Below are positions 7,747-15,889 of a stretch of 64,000 nucleotides of DNA, one piece after another. Source of the DNA: Pectobacterium cacticida (GTDB lineage: Bacteria > Pseudomonadota > Gammaproteobacteria > Enterobacterales > Enterobacteriaceae); assembly GCF_036885195.1 (NCBI RefSeq), contig NZ_CP133656.1, forward strand, positions 3,658,001-3,722,000. The letters are read 5' to 3'. The notes beneath the pieces were generated by a model. It did not search any database. It had not been told where the DNA came from and was given only the letters and a program-made list of their open reading frames with translations. Position 1 is the stretch's first letter; every line of letters begins with the position of its first letter. The position numbers were made by a program, and so were the translations under genes.

Positions 7747-9111
7747 TCAGCAATCGAGTATGGCGTCCAACGTAGGTAGCGCCGACACCTTCCACAAGCG
7801 GTCCAATACCTTGCAAACAGAACGCGCATCCAGCACCCGCCCGGCGCACTGTAAAAATTTGCGTCCGAGTTCATCGTCACTCAGCGGAGATAGCGCAGAG
7901 CCATGCGCTTTAATCCTGAAATCACGATAGGTACTGCCATCGCGCGTGGTGACTTCCACCCATGCCCCTTCCGGGGCTCGGCGTAATAAATCGGCATCAT
8001 GCCAGCGAGAACCGGAACAGACGGATACCGTGGACATGATTGCCATCACCCGCGAATCGCTCAGCGTCGCGCGCTCAAGGTGTGCCAATGTCAGTTCGCC
8101 AAAGCACAGCGACGCGGCAATGGCGAAGGGCATACTGAACTGTGCCTGTTGGCTATTTTGCGGCCGAGAATAAATCAAATTGGCAATCACCAGCGGTGGA
8201 ACATCACAACTGATGTGAGCGATATCCTCGGGGCTGAGACAATGCTCGATAACTATCGCCATCACGGCATCCACCGCCGCATGTGACGACAGGCATACCG
8301 GGATACGCTTGATATCGATGCCTGGAGACAGTAAGCACCAGTCATCCTGCGGCGCGGATAACCACGCGGGGCTGAGCTTTCCCTCGTTATATAACGTTGC
8401 CAGACCATAGCGATGCTCTAACGTATCCAGCGGCCCGCGCGCCCCGTGTTGCGCCAGTAGCGCCGCAAGGACACCCGCTTCTGCTGCTTTGCCCGCCAGC
8501 AACGGTTTAGCGTCACAGCCAAACACACTTTTCATTCCACCAGTGCCGCCGATCGCCAGCGCCAGCGCATTCGCCGTTGCCGTACTATCGAGTCCGAGCA
8601 ACCTAGCGGCGGCGGCGCAGGCACCGACGGTTCCCAGAACACTGGTCGTCCACCACCCGTGGTCATAAAGTGTTTGGCCCAGCGCCATGCCAAGCCGGTA
8701 CTGGCATTCCGCCCCGGCCACCAAAGCGGTAAGCAACTGTTCGCCTGTCGCGCCGCTCTGCTGAGCAACGGCTAAGGCGGCAGGAACAATGACTGCGGAA
8801 CCATGCACGAAACCGGCATAACAGTTATCGTCAAAATCCCAGGCGTGCGCGGCAACGGCATTGGCAAACGTGGCGGCGGGCGCCGCCTTGCGCCACGCGC
8901 TACCGACCACGTTAGCGCGCCCCGTGCCCCCGGTCATACGCACCAGCGCCCGCGCCTGTACGGCCGGAGGCTGGCTCACACCGGCCAACATCACACCAAG
9001 CGTATCGATCAGGCTGCGTACCGCGACCTGCCGTACTGCTGCTGGCACTACGTCAAGAGTCAGCGTGGCCGTCCAGTCAGCCAGTACTTGGGTGCCGTAA
9101 AGTTCCGTCAT
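7747..9111 (-). CDS. MmgE/PrpD family protein
   Basis: 454 residues from ATG at 9111, chosen over an in-frame TTG at 9135 because GGTGGAG precedes the ATG and the TTG adds only eight unlikely residues. The family includes 2-methylcitrate dehydratase, cis-aconitate decarboxylase and iminodisuccinate epimerase. Its hallmark helical region HAWDFDDNCYAGFVHGSA (near 85) and SPHLG-free central domain are present. The chemistry cannot be assigned: neighbours (amino-acid importer, ureohydrolase, Rid protein) argue for an amino-acid-derived di- or tricarboxylate rather than the propionate pathway, since no prpB/prpC is near. Confidence 0.85.
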   Translation of the reverse strand: MTELYGTQVLADWTATLTLDVVPAAVRQVAVRSLIDTLGVMLAGVSQPPAVQARALVRMTGGTGRANVVGSAWRKAAPAATFANAVAAHAWDFDDNCYAGFVHGSAVIVPAALAVAQQSGATGEQLLTALVAGAECQYRLGMALGQTLYDHGWWTTSVLGTVGACAAAARLLGLDSTATANALALAIGGTGGMKSVFGCDAKPLLAGKAAEAGVLAALLAQHGARGPLDTLEHRYGLATLYNEGKLSPAWLSAPQDDWCLLSPGIDIKRIPVCLSSHAAVDAVMAIVIEHCLSPEDIAHISCDVPPLVIANLIYSRPQNSQQAQFSMPFAIAASLCFGELTLAHLERATLSDSRVMAIMSTVSVCSGSRWHDADLLRRAPEGAWVEVTTRDGSTYRDFRIKAHGSALSPLSDDELGRKFLQCAGRVLDARSVCKVLDRLWKVSALPTLDAILDC

Positions 9112-9135
9112 GATTGCTCTCCACCTTGCCCTCAA

Positions 9136-9921
9136 TTACTCCGGCAGATCGCCCGCGGGAGCGCCCAACCATTTTTGGGAAATTTTATCCAGCGTCCCAT
9201 CGGCTTTAGCGGCCCGTAAGATTTCATTAACCCGATTAACCAATTCTGGTTGCCCCTTTGGCATGCCGACATAACAGGGTGAATTCGATAAGATCACCTT
9301 CAGTTCAAGATCCAGCGCCGGATTCTTCTGACGCATCGCTCCCGCGACGGTCGTACCAATAGCGACTAACTCGGTCTGGCCGGAAAGGAATGCAGTAATG
9401 GTGCTGTTGTTATCTTCGAAGCGTTTGGCGATGGCCTTGGGTGCCAGTTGCGTCAATTCTTCATCCTGCATGGAACCACGGGTCACGGAAACGGTTTTGC
9501 CACTCAATTCATCAAGCGAGCTGGCTTTTACATTGCTGCGACCAAATACCGCATCAAAAAAAGGGGCATAAGCGATACTGTAATCAATCACCTTAGCGCG
9601 TTCTGGCGTTTTCCCCAGTGATGAAATCGTCATATCGGCTTTACCCGTTTGCAAATAAGGCACCCGATTGGGGCCCGTCACGGGAATTAATGTCACTTTA
9701 ACGCCGAGTTTTTCACCTATTAGGTTAGCAATATCGATATCCACGCCTTGTGGTTTCATATCGCTGCCGACATAGCCATATGGCGGGTAATCAACCGGCA
9801 CGGCTACGCGAAGATTTTTCTGACTCAAAATGGTATCAAGAACATTGGCGGCATTCGCCGTTATTACCGAGAAAGTGGCTATGGCACCAATAAACATCGC
9901 TGCTAGCGTGTGTTTTTTCAT
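9136..9921 (-). CDS. Polar amino-acid ABC transporter, periplasmic binding protein
   Basis: 261 residues from ATG at 9921 (AGGTGA upstream); a longer frame to 9954 begins with TTG and would bury the signal peptide. The signal peptide is clear: MKKH, a hydrophobic core, then cleavage after about residue 24 (ITANA). The SBP_bac_3 fold follows, with LRVAVPVDYPPYGY at the start of lobe 1 and KADMTISSLGKTPERAKVIDYS. It captures the substrate for the importer encoded downstream. Unusually the gene is separated from its permeases by the MmgE/PrpD gene. Confidence 0.92.
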   Translation of the reverse strand: MKKHTLAAMFIGAIATFSVITANAANVLDTILSQKNLRVAVPVDYPPYGYVGSDMKPQGVDIDIANLIGEKLGVKVTLIPVTGPNRVPYLQTGKADMTISSLGKTPERAKVIDYSIAYAPFFDAVFGRSNVKASSLDELSGKTVSVTRGSMQDEELTQLAPKAIAKRFEDNNSTITAFLSGQTELVAIGTTVAGAMRQKNPALDLELKVILSNSPCYVGMPKGQPELVNRVNEILRAAKADGTLDKISQKWLGAPAGDLPE

Positions 9922-9999
9922 TACGGTCACCTGTATTATTTCATGATAAATCAATGCGCAGATTTCACGCGGCGAAAATTACCCTGGTGTTGGAAAAAA

Positions 10000-10968
10000 T
10001 TATTTTTTGAAATATCCAGCGCGAACTGCCATTCCAATTAAATTGACGAAAAAACGGCATGCGGTAATCGCAGTAATATTGTTCACATCTTTTTTAGGTG
10101 TAATTTCGACAATATCCATACCCACAACCCGACCTTTTTTAACCAGGCCATGGATTATTTTTCTCGCTTCTCCGTAAGTGACGCCGCCTAAAGCCGGGCC
10201 ATTAACGGCAGGCATTATCGTTGGGTCGATACCGTCGGCATCCATGGTAATGTAATAATTTCCGCCATCGGGAATACGACTCAAAATCGCTTCTACCCCT
10301 TCGTCATGAAGCTGATGAGCCGGAATCAGATGCGCACCATATGCCAGCGCCGCATCAACTTCCTCCTGGCGAGCCGATCCATTGGCGCGAAGGCCAATCT
10401 GAAAAATTTCGCCGATATGCGCCATTTCCGACGCCCGTCGAATCGGGCTGGAATACCCATCGGTTACGCCATTGACCTCTTCACGCCAGTCAAGGTGTGC
10501 ATCAATATGAATCAAGGTGATCGGGCCAAGCGTGTCTAACGCGCGCAGTACCGGAATCGGGACACCATGATCGCCGCCGATAACTAACGGCATTCCTCCC
10601 AGCGCGATGATTTTACGTACGACCGCTTCAGCCGCCGCATAATGCTGGCCTAAATCGCGGGCATCACCTGCGATGTCGCCCACATCCACCATACGGATAG
10701 GTTGGTTATCCATAAGTGGGCCGCCGATATCAAAGTCATAACGCTCAATGCTGCGAACCGCGCGATCCGTTGCCTGGCGAACCGCCGTTGGCCCATTGCT
10801 CTGATCATTGCTAACCTCGTCAATGGAATAGGGCGATCCATACGGGATTCCCAGCACAACAATATCCACGCTATCGAGCGTCGATAAATCGGTCACTACG
10901 TCAGAATACAGCAAACTCTTATGACCATGTTTTGGCGGTGTCGTTAATTCAGGTTTATAGGCAACCAT
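10000..10968 (-). CDS. Ureohydrolase of the agmatinase/guanidinobutyrase family
   Basis: 322 residues. All six binuclear metal ligands are visible: GGDH (131-134), DAHLD (156-160) and DADGID (243-248). Such enzymes cleave a guanidino compound into urea and an amine. The loop after the last ligand pair reads PAVNGPALGG instead of the usual GTGTPEPGG of agmatinases, and the protein is longer than SpeB, so agmatine is not assured as substrate; guanidinobutyrate, guanidinopropionate or another guanidino acid is plausible. It is the first enzyme gene after the RpiR regulator. CGGAGA precedes the start. Confidence 0.88.
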   Translation of the reverse strand: MVAYKPELTTPPKHGHKSLLYSDVVTDLSTLDSVDIVVLGIPYGSPYSIDEVSNDQSNGPTAVRQATDRAVRSIERYDFDIGGPLMDNQPIRMVDVGDIAGDARDLGQHYAAAEAVVRKIIALGGMPLVIGGDHGVPIPVLRALDTLGPITLIHIDAHLDWREEVNGVTDGYSSPIRRASEMAHIGEIFQIGLRANGSARQEEVDAALAYGAHLIPAHQLHDEGVEAILSRIPDGGNYYITMDADGIDPTIMPAVNGPALGGVTYGEARKIIHGLVKKGRVVGMDIVEITPKKDVNNITAITACRFFVNLIGMAVRAGYFKK

Positions 10969-11025
10969 ATTGTTCTCCGGTGATAATTCTATTTAATCAA
11001 CGTGGTAAACAGGAAAAGGCGGTAA

Positions 11026-11901
11026 TTAATTCAGACTCCACCACTCACCCATTTCCCATAATGTATCTTCGGTACGATTAACAGATTCTCGCACATTCAC
11101 TTTTGCGCTAGCGGCTAATAACGCCACGAGTAATTCACTCACTAAAAATGCAGGCGTAATCGTATCGAAAAATGACGTAGTTTGTTTTTTTACTAAAATG
11201 GTTTCGCTGGCAATGCGCGCTACCGGTGAACTGGCATTATCAGTAATGGCAATAATTTTAACTTTTTGTTTTGCTAAATACCGACTGATGGATACCGCTC
11301 GACGGGAATAGGGCGATAAGCTACAGACTAATAAAACATCTTTAGCGCCAATATTTCTCATCAATGACATGGCGCCACTTTCTCCAGCACCATCAATTAA
11401 ATGAATATTTTCCTGAAAATAGGCAGAGATATGCGTGAAATGAAATACCACGGCGAAAGATGAACGCAACCCAAGACAATAAATAATTCGTCCTTCTGCT
11501 AAAATCTTCGCTGCACGCACAATCGACGCCAGATTCTCATCCTGACACAGTGTTTGAATATGCGATATTGTGGCGTTGGCTAAATCCAGCACCAGAGAGC
11601 TTTCCCCCATCTTTCGCTTCATTTCCACCAATGCAGGGACACGGGAGCCATATTCATACCCTTTCACCTGAATCGCGTTGGCGAAAATCTGGCGAATTTC
11701 ATCGTAGCCCGACAACCCCAACCGTTTCGCCAGACGGGTCATCGTCGACGGCGGAATCCCTGCCAACCGTGCTTGTTCACGCATTGACATCACCGCGACT
11801 TCTTGCGGATGATCCAGCACAAAGCTCGCCGCCAGACGTTCCTGCTTCGGTAACGCATCGAAGGTCTGCTTTAATTGCTGGCATAGCGCAAGATGATCCA
11901 T
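11026..11901 (-). CDS. RpiR/MurR-family transcriptional regulator
   Basis: 291 residues from ATG at 11901; ATG at 11928 and GTG at 11946 are in-frame alternatives. The N-terminal HTH_6 domain (QERLAASFVLDHPQEVAVMSMREQARLAGIPPSTMTRLAKRLGLSGY) is followed by a SIS domain (about 130-270) that normally senses a phosphosugar, though members controlling amino-acid and opine catabolism exist. It heads the operon running to 3953, 57 bases before the ureohydrolase gene, so it most likely controls that operon and itself. Iterated TGATTCA repeats lie just upstream. Confidence 0.9.
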   Translation of the reverse strand: MDHLALCQQLKQTFDALPKQERLAASFVLDHPQEVAVMSMREQARLAGIPPSTMTRLAKRLGLSGYDEIRQIFANAIQVKGYEYGSRVPALVEMKRKMGESSLVLDLANATISHIQTLCQDENLASIVRAAKILAEGRIIYCLGLRSSFAVVFHFTHISAYFQENIHLIDGAGESGAMSLMRNIGAKDVLLVCSLSPYSRRAVSISRYLAKQKVKIIAITDNASSPVARIASETILVKKQTTSFFDTITPAFLVSELLVALLAASAKVNVRESVNRTEDTLWEMGEWWSLN

Positions 11902-11958
11902 AAACACATTCCACAGTGAAGGTGACATCTGCAAAATTGCAACCACCGTGCCAGAAAC

Positions 11959-12058
11959 GATTCACTCTGATTCATTTGATTCAAATTACACAACCTCTGG
12001 TCGTTTTATGCGCGGCCGATAGCGTGATACAGGAAAATGAATTGATTCATCTGATTCA
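11959..12058. promoter_or_regulatory. Iterated TGATTCA repeats, probable RpiR operator
   Basis: GATTCA at 11959, TGATTCA at 11968 and TGATTCA at 11977 are spaced 9 bp apart. A second cluster at 12043 and 12052 repeats the same 16-base unit (TGATTCAT, T or C, TGATTCA). The second cluster also contains the near-palindrome ATGAATTGATTCAT (12037-12050). Location 60-160 bases upstream of the RpiR gene suggests binding sites for that regulator. Confidence 0.6.
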
Positions 12059-12399
12059 GATCCAGCCGCAAATATTTTTTCGGGCAACCAGTGGCGATAA
12101 AATGATCAGATAAAGGGCGTTGACAGGGCGCACGCGGAAGGTGCAAGTCATGCTCCAATGGAGTGCATTCTGATGATAAGCAGATAGGATGAAGATGTGA
12201 CTGATTTGGGAGACGGCTCACAGGTCGGGATGAGAATCACAAATAAAGAAATATTCTCAGGGTTGCGCCGCGCAATATGTCATTCGGCCTATCGCCATGA
12301 CCTAAGGTGAAGAATACAGTGGCGTCGTTGGCAAGCCCGCGTATTTTGCCGCTTGTCGATCGGAGCCATTTGCCACTTATCGGCTCCGCACGCCACCCC

Positions 12400-12432
12400 G
12401 CCGATACGGGACTTATCCTTATCCGTATCGGC
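12400..12432. other. Hairpin downstream of yjiR-like gene (copy 1)
   Basis: GCCGATACGG (12400-12409) and CCGTATCGGC (12423-12432) form a perfect 10-bp stem about 60 bases past the yjiR-like stop. No T-run follows on the minus strand, so it is not a textbook terminator. The same 10-bp stem recurs at 14287-14315. Confidence 0.6.
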
Positions 12433-12495
12433 CCTTCCATGCTTACCCCTCATACACAGAGAAGTCAAAATGCGCGTCTCTTCAATCAGCTTGGT

Positions 12496-13914
12496 TTATG
12501 CCTCGTCGAGCAGTTGTTGCGCGGCACAGCCAACCACCGACAAAATACGCTTCTTTTCTTCTGTTAGCGGCAATGCATAATTCATACGCATACAGTTGCG
12601 ATATTTTCCCGCGGCCGAAAAGAGTGAGCCCGCTGCAACCTGAATCCCAGATTGGCGCACGATAGCATTTAGACGTAAAGCATCAAACGGTTCAGGAAAT
12701 TCTACCCACAGTAAAAATCCCCCCTGTGGGCGACTGACGCAAATGCCACACGGGAAATATTCCCTGATATGGCAGATAAACATCTCCATGTTGGCTTTAT
12801 AGGCCGCGCACATACGTCGCCGGTGCGGTTGATAATGTCCTTGAGCGAGGAACTCGGCGGCTGCCAATTGCGTATGCGTCACGGCATAGCCCGTGCTGGT
12901 ATATTTCATGTGCAGAACACGAGCCAGATAACGGCCTGGCGCTATCCAGCCGACACGCAAGCCAGGTGCAATCGTTTTGGAAAATGAGCTGCATAACAGT
13001 ACGCGGCCTTCGTTATCGAATGATTTTAACGTCCTTGGGCGTGGATAATCGTAGACTAGCTCACCATAGGCATCATCCTCAATAATCGCTAAATCGTATT
13101 GTTGCGCCAGAGTCAGCAAAGCCTTTTTACGCGTCTCTGGCATGATAAAACCCAGCGGATTATTGCAGTTCGGCACGAGCAGCAGCGCTTTAACCGGCCA
13201 TTGTTCCAGCGCCAGCGCCAGTGCTTCTAAGCTGATCCCCGTTACGGCATCGGTTGGAATCTCGATCAGTTTGATCCCTAAACCACGTAGTAACTGCAAA
13301 GTCCCAGGAAACGTGGGCGATTCTACCGCTACGATATCACCCGATTGACAAATCGATCGCACCGCAACAAATAGCGCTTCCTGACATCCGGTTGTCATTA
13401 CGATGTCGTCTTCGGTTAATTGACAGCCGCTGTCCACCGCCATTCTCGCTACCTGTTCACGCAGCTCTCTCGCACCATACATATCACCATAACTCAGCAC
13501 GCGTGGATCTCGACGCTGGCATAAGCGACTCATCGATCGCCACAATGGCGTAAGTGACGATTGATCCACATCTGGCATCCCGCCGCCAAGATTACACAAC
13601 GTGGGACTGAGACGAGAATTAAACAGCTCCAAAACCGAATCCCAATGAGTGACTTCAACCGGCCGCTGAGCCGGACGCGTCAACGCGGGCACGGGCGGCG
13701 TCGCTTTACGCGGCGCGACAAAATACCCCGAACGCGGCTGTGGCATAACCAACCGTCGGGTTTCCAGCAGGTGGTAAGCTTGCTGTACGGTACTGATACT
13801 CACGCCATGTTCTGTGCTCAATGCCCGAACGGAAGGCAGGCGCTCTCCGCTTCGGTATAACCCCTGCTCGATTCGCTGCGCCAGCAGTTCAGCGAGATGT
13901 TGATAACGCGTCAT
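12496..13914 (-). CDS. yjiR: MocR-type (GntR HTH plus aminotransferase domain) regulator, YjiR-like
   Basis: 472 residues from ATG at 13914, preceded by GGAGGAAAGG; a longer frame to 13983 lacks a ribosome site. The winged-helix domain of the GntR family covers residues 1-75 (RLPSVRALSTEHGVSISTVQQAYHLL). A fold-type I PLP aminotransferase domain follows, with the cofactor lysine in SSFSKTIAPGLRVGW near residue 305. Length and sequence closely match E. coli YjiR, and the divergent neighbour encodes a DUF1127 protein as in yjiR-yjiS. The ligand is unknown; members use PLP to sense amino acids or amines. Repeated ATACAGA motifs in the divergent gap are likely its operators. Confidence 0.9.
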   Translation of the reverse strand: MTRYQHLAELLAQRIEQGLYRSGERLPSVRALSTEHGVSISTVQQAYHLLETRRLVMPQPRSGYFVAPRKATPPVPALTRPAQRPVEVTHWDSVLELFNSRLSPTLCNLGGGMPDVDQSSLTPLWRSMSRLCQRRDPRVLSYGDMYGARELREQVARMAVDSGCQLTEDDIVMTTGCQEALFVAVRSICQSGDIVAVESPTFPGTLQLLRGLGIKLIEIPTDAVTGISLEALALALEQWPVKALLLVPNCNNPLGFIMPETRKKALLTLAQQYDLAIIEDDAYGELVYDYPRPRTLKSFDNEGRVLLCSSFSKTIAPGLRVGWIAPGRYLARVLHMKYTSTGYAVTHTQLAAAEFLAQGHYQPHRRRMCAAYKANMEMFICHIREYFPCGICVSRPQGGFLLWVEFPEPFDALRLNAIVRQSGIQVAAGSLFSAAGKYRNCMRMNYALPLTEEKKRILSVVGCAAQQLLDEA

Positions 13915-13947
13915 CCTTTCCTCCTCCCCCTGATTCGCCGACAGCCC

Positions 13948-14034
13948 ATACAGATGCCACTGAAAATCGCCATTCAGATGCAATACTACCTATTCTGTAT
14001 GCTAAAAAAATCAATTTTCTGAATCTGTATTGCA
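13948..14034. promoter_or_regulatory. Divergent yjiR/yjiS control region with ATACAGA repeats
   Basis: ATACAGAT at 13948-13955 on the plus strand and its inverse at 13993-14000 (TTCTGTAT) and 14023-14030 (ATCTGTAT) give three copies of ATACAGA(T/A). TGCAATAC (13979-13986) and GTATTGCA (14027-14034) form an 8-bp inverted repeat. MocR regulators usually bind such direct/inverted repeats near their own start and that of a divergent target. Confidence 0.55.
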
Positions 14035-14082
14035 AACCGCTTTCGCCGCATCATAACGCCCATTCACTGGCGAGGGATACAT

Positions 14083-14274
14083 ATGCAATCTCACGAGAAT
14101 CGATCACAAAAACCGTTTCGCAAGTCAGCACTTTGGCGCAGTCTTACCTTTCCGTTCCGTCGGTGGAAAGCCTGGCGAATAAGGATGCATACAGTAAAAA
14201 TGCTACGAAATATGAGTGATGAACGACTAAAAGATATCGGCCTGAATCGTAGCGATCTCGACCAATTTAGGTAG
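14083..14274 (+). CDS. yjiS: DUF1127 small protein, YjiS-like
   Basis: 63 residues, very basic in the first half (FRRWKAWRIR) with the DUF1127 C-terminal signature LRNMSDERLKDIGLNRSDL. DUF1127 proteins are tiny and in some bacteria bind RNA or modulate phosphate/stress responses; the function of the YjiS branch is not established. It is transcribed divergently from the MocR gene and ends just before the hairpin at 14287-14315. The ATG at 14083 is the only good start; the in-frame region before it is not conserved-looking. Ribosome site GCGAGGGATA is moderate. Confidence 0.85.
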   Translation: MQSHENRSQKPFRKSALWRSLTFPFRRWKAWRIRMHTVKMLRNMSDERLKDIGLNRSDLDQFR

Positions 14275-14286
14275 AGCGCCAACGCC

Positions 14287-14315
14287 GCCGATACGGACAT
14301 TGCGCCCGTATCGGC
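14287..14315. terminator. Hairpin between convergent yjiS-like and shiA genes (copy 2)
   Basis: GCCGATACGG (14287-14296) and CCGTATCGGC (14306-14315) make a perfect 10-bp stem with a 9-base loop, identical in stem sequence to that at 12400-12432. It lies between two convergent genes, 12 bases after the yjiS stop, so a bidirectional terminator role fits, although no T-run follows. Confidence 0.5.
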
Positions 14316-14340
14316 ATAACAAAGGGAGGGCGTTTAAAGG

Positions 14341-15738
14341 TTAATCAGACAAGGCATCCGTCGATTTTACCGTCATCCGCATACCGACTATCGCCGACAA
14401 TAAGCAGCCAACAGTCAGATACGCCGCTACCGCATACCACGCCCCATCCATATACTGTACCAGCAGAACCGCGATAAACGGCGTAAATCCACCGCCGACC
14501 ACGCTGGCCACCTGATAACCCACACCCGCTCCACTATAGCGATACGCCGTACCAAATAGCTCGGTAAACATCGGCTGTTGTACGCTTACGATCATATCGT
14601 GGGCTATATTCGCCAGCATGATGGCAAAGAACAGAATCATGAGCGTGTTATGGCTTTCTAGCGCCAAAAAGAATGGCACCGCACTCATTGCGCCAATCAA
14701 CGCGCCCGTTACATAGATGCGACGCCGGCCAAAGCTGTCGGCCAAATAAGCAAAAAAAGGAATCGACACGCAGCTTATCGCCCCTACCAGAAGCCCGATA
14801 TTCAGAAAAATATCGCGCGATAGACCAAGGTGCGTTGTCGAATAATTGAGGGCAAACGCGGTAACGATATACATCGTCAGCAACTCGCCTAATCGTAGCG
14901 CAATAATCAGTAGGAAAGCTTTCGGATTCTGGCGCAGTGCATCCATAATGGGAAGCGAACGCCGTTTTTGCGCCTTTTCTGTCTGGGTTTTATTCGCCTC
15001 AAACTCCTGAGATTCATCCATCCCATTGCGCACCCACCAGGCGATGGCAACCAATATCAGGCTAAATAAGAACGGCAAACGCCATCCCCATTGGATGAAT
15101 TCCTCATTGGTAGTCAGATGGCTTACTACCGATACCGACCCGGTAGCCAGCAATAGCCCGACACCAAACCCCACCTGTACGCCACTGCTGTAAAAGGCCT
15201 TTTTTTTCTTAGGCGCGCTTTCTACCGCCAATAGCGCCGCTCCGCCCCATTCCCCGCCGACCGCGAATCCCTGAATGGCTCGCAGCGTGACCAGCAGCAC
15301 TGGCGCCCACCAGCCAATAGAATCAAACGACGGCAATAGTCCAATCAGCGCAGTGGAAATCCCCATCATCCAAACCGTAATCATCAACATCCGTTTACGG
15401 CCCAGTTTGTCCCCGAAATGCCCAAATACCATTCCACCAAGCGGACGGAACAAAAACCCGACGCCGAACGTAGCAAATGCCGCTAGCGTTCCCATTGTTG
15501 GGCTAACCTGAGGGAAAAATTCACTATTAAAAACCAGAGCGGCAACAATTCCGTACAGTAGAAAATCATACCAATCAACAACTGCGCCAACAAAACTTCC
15601 CCATGCGGCGCGGCGCGCCCGACGACGTAAATTTATAGCCAACTGTTTATTATTGATTTCACTAGATATATCAGCGTTACCCTGATGCGGTAATAAACCA
15701 TCGGGCTGAGTGCATGCTGGCGTAATTGAAGAGTTCAT
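14341..15738 (-). CDS. shiA: Shikimate transporter ShiA (MFS, MHS family)
   Basis: 465 residues, twelve expected membrane segments. Sequence follows E. coli ShiA closely, e.g. GSFVGAVVDWYDFLLYG near residue 47, GGEWGGAALL, LRLGELLTMYIVTAFALNYS and YRYSGAGVGYQ. The MHS motif between TM2 and TM3 (GHFGDKLGRKRML) is intact. It imports shikimate and related cyclohexene acids by proton symport, a plausible use for a plant-associated bacterium. The N-terminal 40 residues are longer than in E. coli. It stands alone, between rpoC and the yjiRS pair. GGAA lies 8 bases before the ATG. Confidence 0.93.
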   Translation of the reverse strand: MNSSITPACTQPDGLLPHQGNADISSEINNKQLAINLRRRARRAAWGSFVGAVVDWYDFLLYGIVAALVFNSEFFPQVSPTMGTLAAFATFGVGFLFRPLGGMVFGHFGDKLGRKRMLMITVWMMGISTALIGLLPSFDSIGWWAPVLLVTLRAIQGFAVGGEWGGAALLAVESAPKKKKAFYSSGVQVGFGVGLLLATGSVSVVSHLTTNEEFIQWGWRLPFLFSLILVAIAWWVRNGMDESQEFEANKTQTEKAQKRRSLPIMDALRQNPKAFLLIIALRLGELLTMYIVTAFALNYSTTHLGLSRDIFLNIGLLVGAISCVSIPFFAYLADSFGRRRIYVTGALIGAMSAVPFFLALESHNTLMILFFAIMLANIAHDMIVSVQQPMFTELFGTAYRYSGAGVGYQVASVVGGGFTPFIAVLLVQYMDGAWYAVAAYLTVGCLLSAIVGMRMTVKSTDALSD

Positions 15739-15803
15739 GTTGGTTCCGTTCTATTTACTTTACACCACTGTACAATAAAAAGTCTCAGGAAGACATTGTG
15801 CTA

Positions 15804-15836
15804 TAAAAAAACCCCGACTATGGTAGCCGGGGTTTA
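15804..15836 (-). terminator. Rho-independent terminator of the rpoBC operon
   Basis: On the minus strand, an ACCCCGGCTA.../...AGTCGGGGT stem is followed by seven T residues (plus-strand A-run at 15805-15811). It lies about 55 bases beyond the rpoC stop. Confidence 0.92.
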
Positions 15837-15889
15837 TGTCTTATCACATACGGTGATGATTTAACGCATAGCGCGCGACCTCAAATCAC

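Larger units (their letters stand above)
11902..12495. other. Regulatory gap upstream of the RpiR operon
   Basis: 594 bases without a credible gene, between the 3' end of the MocR gene and the start of the RpiR gene (both minus strand). It holds two clusters of 9-bp-spaced TGATTCA repeats (11959-12058), a 7-bp-stem hairpin (CGGAGCC 12361-12367 / GGCTCCG 12382-12388) and a 10-bp-stem hairpin (12400-12432). The RpiR operon promoter should be here, but no convincing -35/-10 pair was found. Confidence 0.7.
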
